From Euperipatoides rowelli (lineage: Eukaryota; Onychophora; Udeonychophora; Euonychophora; Peripatopsidae), in the NCBI GenBank assembly GCA_003024985.2, contig PXIH01S0073670.1: a DNA stretch of 10,228 nucleotides; one strand, 5' to 3'. The notes under the pieces are model-generated. The model was not told the origin of the DNA. It worked only from the letters and a program-made list of their open reading frames with translations, and made no database searches. Within the stretch, counting starts at the first letter, position 1. Every line of letters starts with the position of its first letter. Position numbers and translations under genes: made by a program. This document shows, piece after piece, positions 6,820 through 10,228 of this stretch.

Positions 6820-7140
6820 TTGTTAAACTGTGCAATTATGGGATATCAGACTCCATTTTTTTTCCAGTGGTTTCAAGATTTTGAATTAAACTTCGATTGT
6901 TTTTTAAAATGGTTTCTTCTCAACCTGTTTATAATTGGATATTTGAAAGCGGAGAGAAAAGGAAAATTGTTTCATTGTTTGTTGTTTGTGTTTCTGAACC
7001 AAGTAGAGAAATATAATTTTAAGGCTGTATGTGAAGTAAGTGGCCATATTGTTTTATCAGAGTGGAGAAGCTTTGGGCAATGCAATGGATACAAAATTTG
7101 GACAAATATAGAAGTTCTGGATATTAAAGTACAATATTAA
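6820..7140 (+). other. Longest open frame; contains a candidate 168-base exon
   Basis: A 106-codon frame runs from ATG at 6820 to a stop at 7138-7140. I recognise no domain; residues 12-50 are rich in Phe, Leu, Trp and Ile, which T-rich DNA gives by default. Inside it, TTTTTTTTCCAG ends at 6867 and GAA is followed by a consensus donor GTAAGT at 7036, enclosing 168 bases (56 whole codons) open only in this frame. A different frame within the same bases reads SSQPVYNWIFESGEKRKIVS, which looks more protein-like but is bounded by stops. In DNA this A/T-rich a run of 106 codons is uncommon but not exceptional across both strands. It may be an exon of an unknown gene, an unrecognised repeat or chance. 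Confidence 0.2.
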
Positions 7141-8140
7141 AGATCTCTTTGTGTTGGAACATTAAAAAATAAATTACAAAAAAATATAAATAATATAATT
7201 TTTGATATATTTGTCATAAACGAATATAAATTTATTACCGTGCTTTTATTTAAAATTGTCAAAATTCAAAATTGTATTAATATTATCAGTCCTTTATTTT
7301 TTTGATCTTGACACTATTTTCTATTAGGCTAATGTTGAAATAGGAAAGTGAAAGTTTTTGTAATTATGTTACAAAGTCAGTATTATATTATTTTATTATA
7401 TTTTAAAGATAATTTNTAGTACATTGTAATATTTACTTTTTTTATTTAAATTAATTTAGATTTAAATAAAACATGTTGATCTGGGGGAAGTTACCTTTTT
7501 AAAAAAAAATAAGTTAAATATTGCATGAATTCTGAAGAAAGATATAAACATTTAAATAAACTACTAAATCATATTTATGAATAATTAATATTAAATTTGT
7601 AAATAGATTTAATTTGAATCCTGTTTTGAGAAAATATTAATTTAAAATTCTAACATCAATAAGATTTGAATTTCATCTTTTTTTCTCTTTTTAATTCACC
7701 TGGGATGAAATGAATTGTAATAAATTGTAATCACTTTAATTGTTTAGAATGAAGTTTACTAACTGACAGAAAATAATTAATTAGCATATTACATTAATTA
7801 CTTCATCATTAGCAAATTTAATGCTTTTTTTTATATAAGTACATTTTATCAATTTTTTTTTTTAAATTTGATTAATATTTGAATTAATTTAAAAACTATG
7901 AATTTAATGTATTGTCGGTTATGTGAAATGTTGATTAAAATTAATTTATTGAGTAAATAAATCGGTACAATACATATGTTTTTCAAAGAAAATTAATATT
8001 CAATTTTCAGTCAGATGACCTTGTTGTGACATATCAAATCTATTTTATGTTCCAAAAGAAATATATTTGTTTTACTTTTTTTTTTTTAAAAAAAAATATC
8101 TGTCTCATATTTTATTTACAGTCTTCTCATTCATCACAAC
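7141..8140. other. Low-complexity A/T stretch with one unresolved base
   Basis: Almost wholly A and T words such as AATTAATT and TTTAAATT, with homopolymer runs (for example 7852-7863, 8077-8088). One N at 7416 shows the assembly is uncertain there. A TAGGCTA word occurs at 7325. The word AAAATAAGTTAAATATTG at 7507 also occurs at 6608, probably by composition. No coding motif was seen. Confidence 0.7.
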
Positions 8141-8425
8141 CTTAACCCTAACCCCACTATCTAATAAACAAATATACCCCAACTCTATACTAATCAAGAC
8201 ATGCAATATACTGTGGTTGATCATTTTTGACAAATTTTAAACACCTTCCATCACCTTCTCCCCCCCCCCCCACACACACTGGAATCTCTATCAACCTGCA
8301 ACCCCCTCCATAAAAATGAGACCAACCCGAAATCTAGGTATTTAATATAAAGTTAGCTAATTTTAATAAATATTTATACAATTTCCCCATAAAGAATTAA
8401 AAAAAAATAAACTTATTGCATTTTA
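8141..8425. other. C-rich stretch on the plus strand, no gene
   Basis: The plus strand is unusually rich in C relative to G (ACCCC, CCCCAA, CACCTTCC), with few G, a compositional skew unlike the flanking A/T filler. It lies beyond the downstream end of the minus-strand Gypsy relic and could be its 3' untranslated region or LTR, but no LTR boundary was found, so this is only a thought. Confidence 0.4.
8260..8279. repeat. C12 homopolymer followed by short AC run
   Basis: Twelve C (8260-8271) followed by four AC dinucleotides. Such tracts vary by slippage and are prone to sequencing length error. The complementary strand carries a twelve-G run. Confidence 0.9.
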
Positions 8426-8563
8426 TACAACCAAAAAAAAAAAAAGCTTATCAAACGGTAAAACAAAACATCCATACAAAAAAAGGTTATCAAATGGTAT
8501 AACAAAATGTCCATACAACCAAAAAAAAAAAAGCTTATCAAAATATGTTTAACATAAATGTCA
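8426..8563 (+). repeat. Three-copy short tandem repeat
   Basis: Copies start with TACAA at 8426, 8475 and 8514, each followed by an A run, then GCTTATCAAA or GGTTATCAAA, then a GGTAAAACAAAACATCCA-like stretch. The second copy is ten bases shorter because its A run and the CC before it are reduced, and the third is diverged at its end. Read on the minus strand, the repeat encodes a phenylalanine-rich frame with repeated CMD-LLYHLI or CMDVLFYRLI pieces; this is an effect of the repeat and not a gene. Confidence 0.8.
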
Positions 8564-8634
8564 CTAGTAAGACTAATCTTAAATTTATCTAGGACCCCTC
8601 CCAAAAAAACTTTACCAACATCAACCCAACCCCA

Positions 8635-8693
8635 CCCCACATTAGGAAATAGCTGTGATTTTTGACAGATTACAGCTTTTTCCTAACATGGGG
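8635..8693. repeat. Hairpin with 22-base arms at the end of the Gypsy relic
   Basis: CCCCACATTAGGAAATAGCTGT split as CCCCACA and TTAGGAAATAGCTGT (8635-8656) pairs with ACAGCTTTTTCCTAA and CATGGGG (8672-8693): 19 of 22 positions match across a 15-base loop. It lies just where integrase similarity stops, so it may belong to the element's 3' end, to a nested small repeat or to a terminator-like RNA structure. Confidence 0.75.
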
Positions 8694-8699
8694 GGAGTT

Positions 8700-9420
8700 T
8701 GCTCGATGGTAAAAAATTTTGATAGAACAATATCTTCAACATTGAAGCTTTTCAGGCTAGATGTGTCAATTTCTGGTGTGTAGGCACGAGGTTTGTGTAG
8801 AGGGTTAACAGGCATATTTGGTTCTTTAATTCATGTCCTAGAAGCAATTTTGCTAATGAACTGTCGGTTTAGGTAAGAGTAGTTGAACGGTAGGTAAACA
8901 GTAAAGCATTGATTAGTAATCTTCCATTTTAAACAGAAAGTTCTTCAGGACTTGGACAGCAGTTGCACTTGACTATTTGAAGCTGGGGTAAGGGGTGCAA
9001 AGGTATGGTGGATCCATCAATTTTGACAAAATATATTGAAAGCCTTTGATGTAAATAATGAGCAGCATTGTCTGAGATAATGTGTATTTGTTACCAATAC
9101 CAGATGAAATAGTTCACCAAGATCTTCAGCTTATGTATTGTATCTATAGATTTCAATGAGATCACATGTGGCCACTTTGAAAAGGCATCTATCAAAACTA
9201 GAAATGTATGTCTTCCGATAGGGACAGTAAATTCTAAATTAATCCATTCTCAAAAATGTTGAGGTTATATGGAAGCCTTGAAGGCTTTGTTTGGGGAGGT
9301 TTTTTGCATATAAGGTACAGTTTGACATTTTTGTCTAGTAAGTTCAATATCCTTGTCTATTCCTAGCTACCAGATATGAGAACATGCCATAATTTTCTGG
9401 CAAACTATTCTGACATTATG
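8700..9420 (-). pseudogene. Gypsy integrase remnant
   Basis: GIDKDIELTRQKCQTV (about 9368-9320) is the end of the HHCC zinc-binding region; one cysteine of the final pair is visible and the other is V. INLEFTVPIGRHTFLVLIDA then FSKWPHVISL (about 9245-9145) is the catalytic core start; the first catalytic D, expected before the 'FxGP'-like turn, is replaced. IISDNAAHY (about 9081-9055) keeps the second D. The third block, PASNSQVQLL, is reached only after a frameshift (about 8990-8955) and lacks the catalytic E. LLFTYRSTTLT, a stop, then TDSSLAKLLLGHEL (about 8915-8835) is the conserved end of the core. FNVEDIVL (about 8735-8710) matches the start of the C-terminal DNA-binding region. Clearly non-functional. 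Confidence 0.85.
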
Positions 9421-9720
9421 TCTGTGTAATTCTCACAAAAGTTGTGGGCCTAATTTATTGTACCATAAATCTATCAGCTTAGAGTTGACAAGTTTTCCAA
9501 AATTGAAATCTCATCATTTTTATTGAAGAAAGTTTTAATGTCTTGAGTTGTGGAATTTGTCTTTGGCCGACACAATTTGGTATAAGTTAAAATTTGAGAC
9601 AGTACCTTGTCAGTTTTAGTTTCCACAGTGGGTTAATGGGAACTCTTCAATTTATCCAATCACCAGATTAAAGTTATCAGTTTCTGAGGAGGAAAAATTT
9701 TGATTGGGTTTTGCTGGTTT
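9421..9720 (-). other. Linker between Gypsy RNase H and integrase
   Basis: This minus-strand stretch is the expected spacer and beginning of the HHCC region. YKPAKPNQNFSSSETDNFNL (about 9722-9664) corresponds to the conserved 'Y(R/K)PGKxN..AD.LSR' linker, in altered form. Downstream, WYNKLGPQLL, a stop and ELHRHNVRIV (about 9465-9405) may hold the histidines of the zinc motif. Several stops occur and parts are unreadable. Confidence 0.55.
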
Positions 9721-9769
9721 ATACTTGATTATAGGTCACAATGATTAAAACCCACCATTGCAAACAGGA

Positions 9770-10228
9770 TTCTATGAGAATTGAATTGACTTTTCCATAT
9801 GAAGAATGTGCGTTAGAGGCTTGTGGTCAGTAAGAAGGGTAAATTTCCTACCAAAAATGAATTTATGGAAATGCTTTACAGCAAAAATTAGTGCCAAAGT
9901 ATCTTTATGCAATTGTGAATATTTTTTTCAGGCCTTGATAACATGATGCATAAGGAATTGGTTGTCATTCACCATTTGGAGTATTGTCTGAGAAAATTGC
10001 ACCTAAGCAAGAATGTGAAGCATCTGCTGTTATAAGAATTGGTTTGATAGGTCTGAATTATGATGTGTCAGAAGTTTCTTTGATGTAGATGGCTTCTTTA
10101 ATATATAGGAAGCCTTGTCTTCATTGTTTATTCCAAAAACATTGTACATTTTTATTCAGGAGATTGTATGTATAATGGTGTTAAGTTATGGCATAAGTTG
10201 GTAAAAATTTCATGTAATGGAGACATGA
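9770..10228 (-). pseudogene. Gypsy RT end and RNase H remnant
   Basis: YMKFLPTYAIT, a stop, then YNLLNKNVQCFW (about 10215-10110) fits the segment after the RT palm where 'YxKFIPNxA...PLxxLLKK...W' is conserved. PIKPILITADASHSCLGAIF then SDNTPNGE (about 10053-9970) opens RNase H and keeps the first catalytic aspartate (ADAS). After a frame change, KYSQLHKDTLALIFAVKHFH (from about 9924) and KFIFGRKFTLLTDHKPL (to about 9814) complete the core: the TDHKPL aspartate is present, but the usual E-K-E is H-K-D, so the catalytic glutamate is lost. The domain would degrade RNA in RNA-DNA hybrids during replication of an active element. QWWVLIIVTYN (about 9755-9720) is the conserved segment that follows. 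Confidence 0.85.

Larger units (their letters stand above)
8650..10228 (-). mobile_element. Decayed Ty3/Gypsy LTR retrotransposon (pol, 3' part)
   Basis: Reading leftwards from the window edge, the minus strand shows the end of the reverse transcriptase (thumb/connection), RNase H, an HHCC-like region, the integrase core and the integrase C-terminal region. This RT-RNase H-integrase order is diagnostic of Ty3/Gypsy elements and distinguishes them from Copia, in which integrase precedes RT. Wording of the integrase (GIDKDIE and LIDAFSKWP) resembles the K02A2.6-like proteins common in animal genomes. Many stops and frameshifts interrupt it and catalytic residues are lost. Gag, protease and most of RT would lie beyond the right edge. 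No LTR, primer-binding site or clear polypurine tract was identified. Confidence 0.88.

Noticed and set aside
6608-7524. Shared 18-base word AAAATAAGTTAAATATTG at 6608 and 7507
   Set aside because: Flanks do not match and the word is nearly all A/T, so composition explains it.
8143-8156. Telomere-like TAACCCTAACCCC
   Set aside because: Only two repeats of the hexamer in a C-rich stretch; too short to mean an interstitial telomere.
8413-8640. 75-codon minus-strand open frame rich in Phe
   Set aside because: Most of it is the translation of the three-copy A-rich tandem repeat, including repeated CMD peptides; no start context or domain supports a gene.
1-10228. tRNA, rRNA or other structured RNA genes
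   Set aside because: I looked for tRNA B-box-like GGTTCGAATCC words and conserved rRNA stretches on both strands and saw none; GGTTAGAATCC at 5689 is part of the inverted repeat and lacks an A-box partner.

Overview
The window looks like non-genic DNA from an A+T-rich animal genome, probably an invertebrate: roughly three quarters A+T by eye, full of homopolymer A/T runs, with one unresolved base (N at 7416) suggesting a draft assembly. No intact gene is visible. What can be recognised is a graveyard of decayed retrotransposons, all read on the minus strand, plus one striking palindromic repeat element. Species cannot be settled from this sequence.

Layout, left to right. 1-1130 is A/T-rich filler. 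1147-1209 is a small, well-flanked but unproven exon candidate. 2240-3480 (minus) is a relic of an APE-endonuclease type non-LTR retrotransposon (LINE B): endonuclease pieces, the endonuclease-RT linker and perhaps the first part of the reverse transcriptase. 3980-5200 (minus) is a second, different LINE relic (LINE A): most of an ORF1 followed by the first part of an ORF2 endonuclease, with no RT found. Both are riddled with stops and frameshifts; their proteins are visible only by hopping between frames.

5689-6449 is the most unusual object: a fold-back-like element of about 760 bp with outer inverted repeats beginning GGTTAGAATCCA, enclosing seven 93-94 bp tandem units. Each unit is itself a long imperfect hairpin, so the array is an alternating inverted concatemer and the whole element is one large palindrome centred on the middle unit. 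6820-7140 holds the longest open frame, with strong acceptor and donor signals exactly 168 bases apart, but no recognisable product. 7141-8140 is A/T filler; 8141-8640 is C-rich on the plus strand with a short tandem repeat.

8650-10228 (minus, running off the right edge) is a decayed Ty3/Gypsy-type LTR retrotransposon pol: end of RT, RNase H, HHCC-like region, integrase core and integrase C-terminal region, in the canonical order. A 22-base-arm hairpin lies at its downstream limit.

There is no operon or pathway here. The elements are independent insertions, and the only genic hypotheses are the two exon candidates. All protein calls rest on reading conserved motifs by eye; no search was run.
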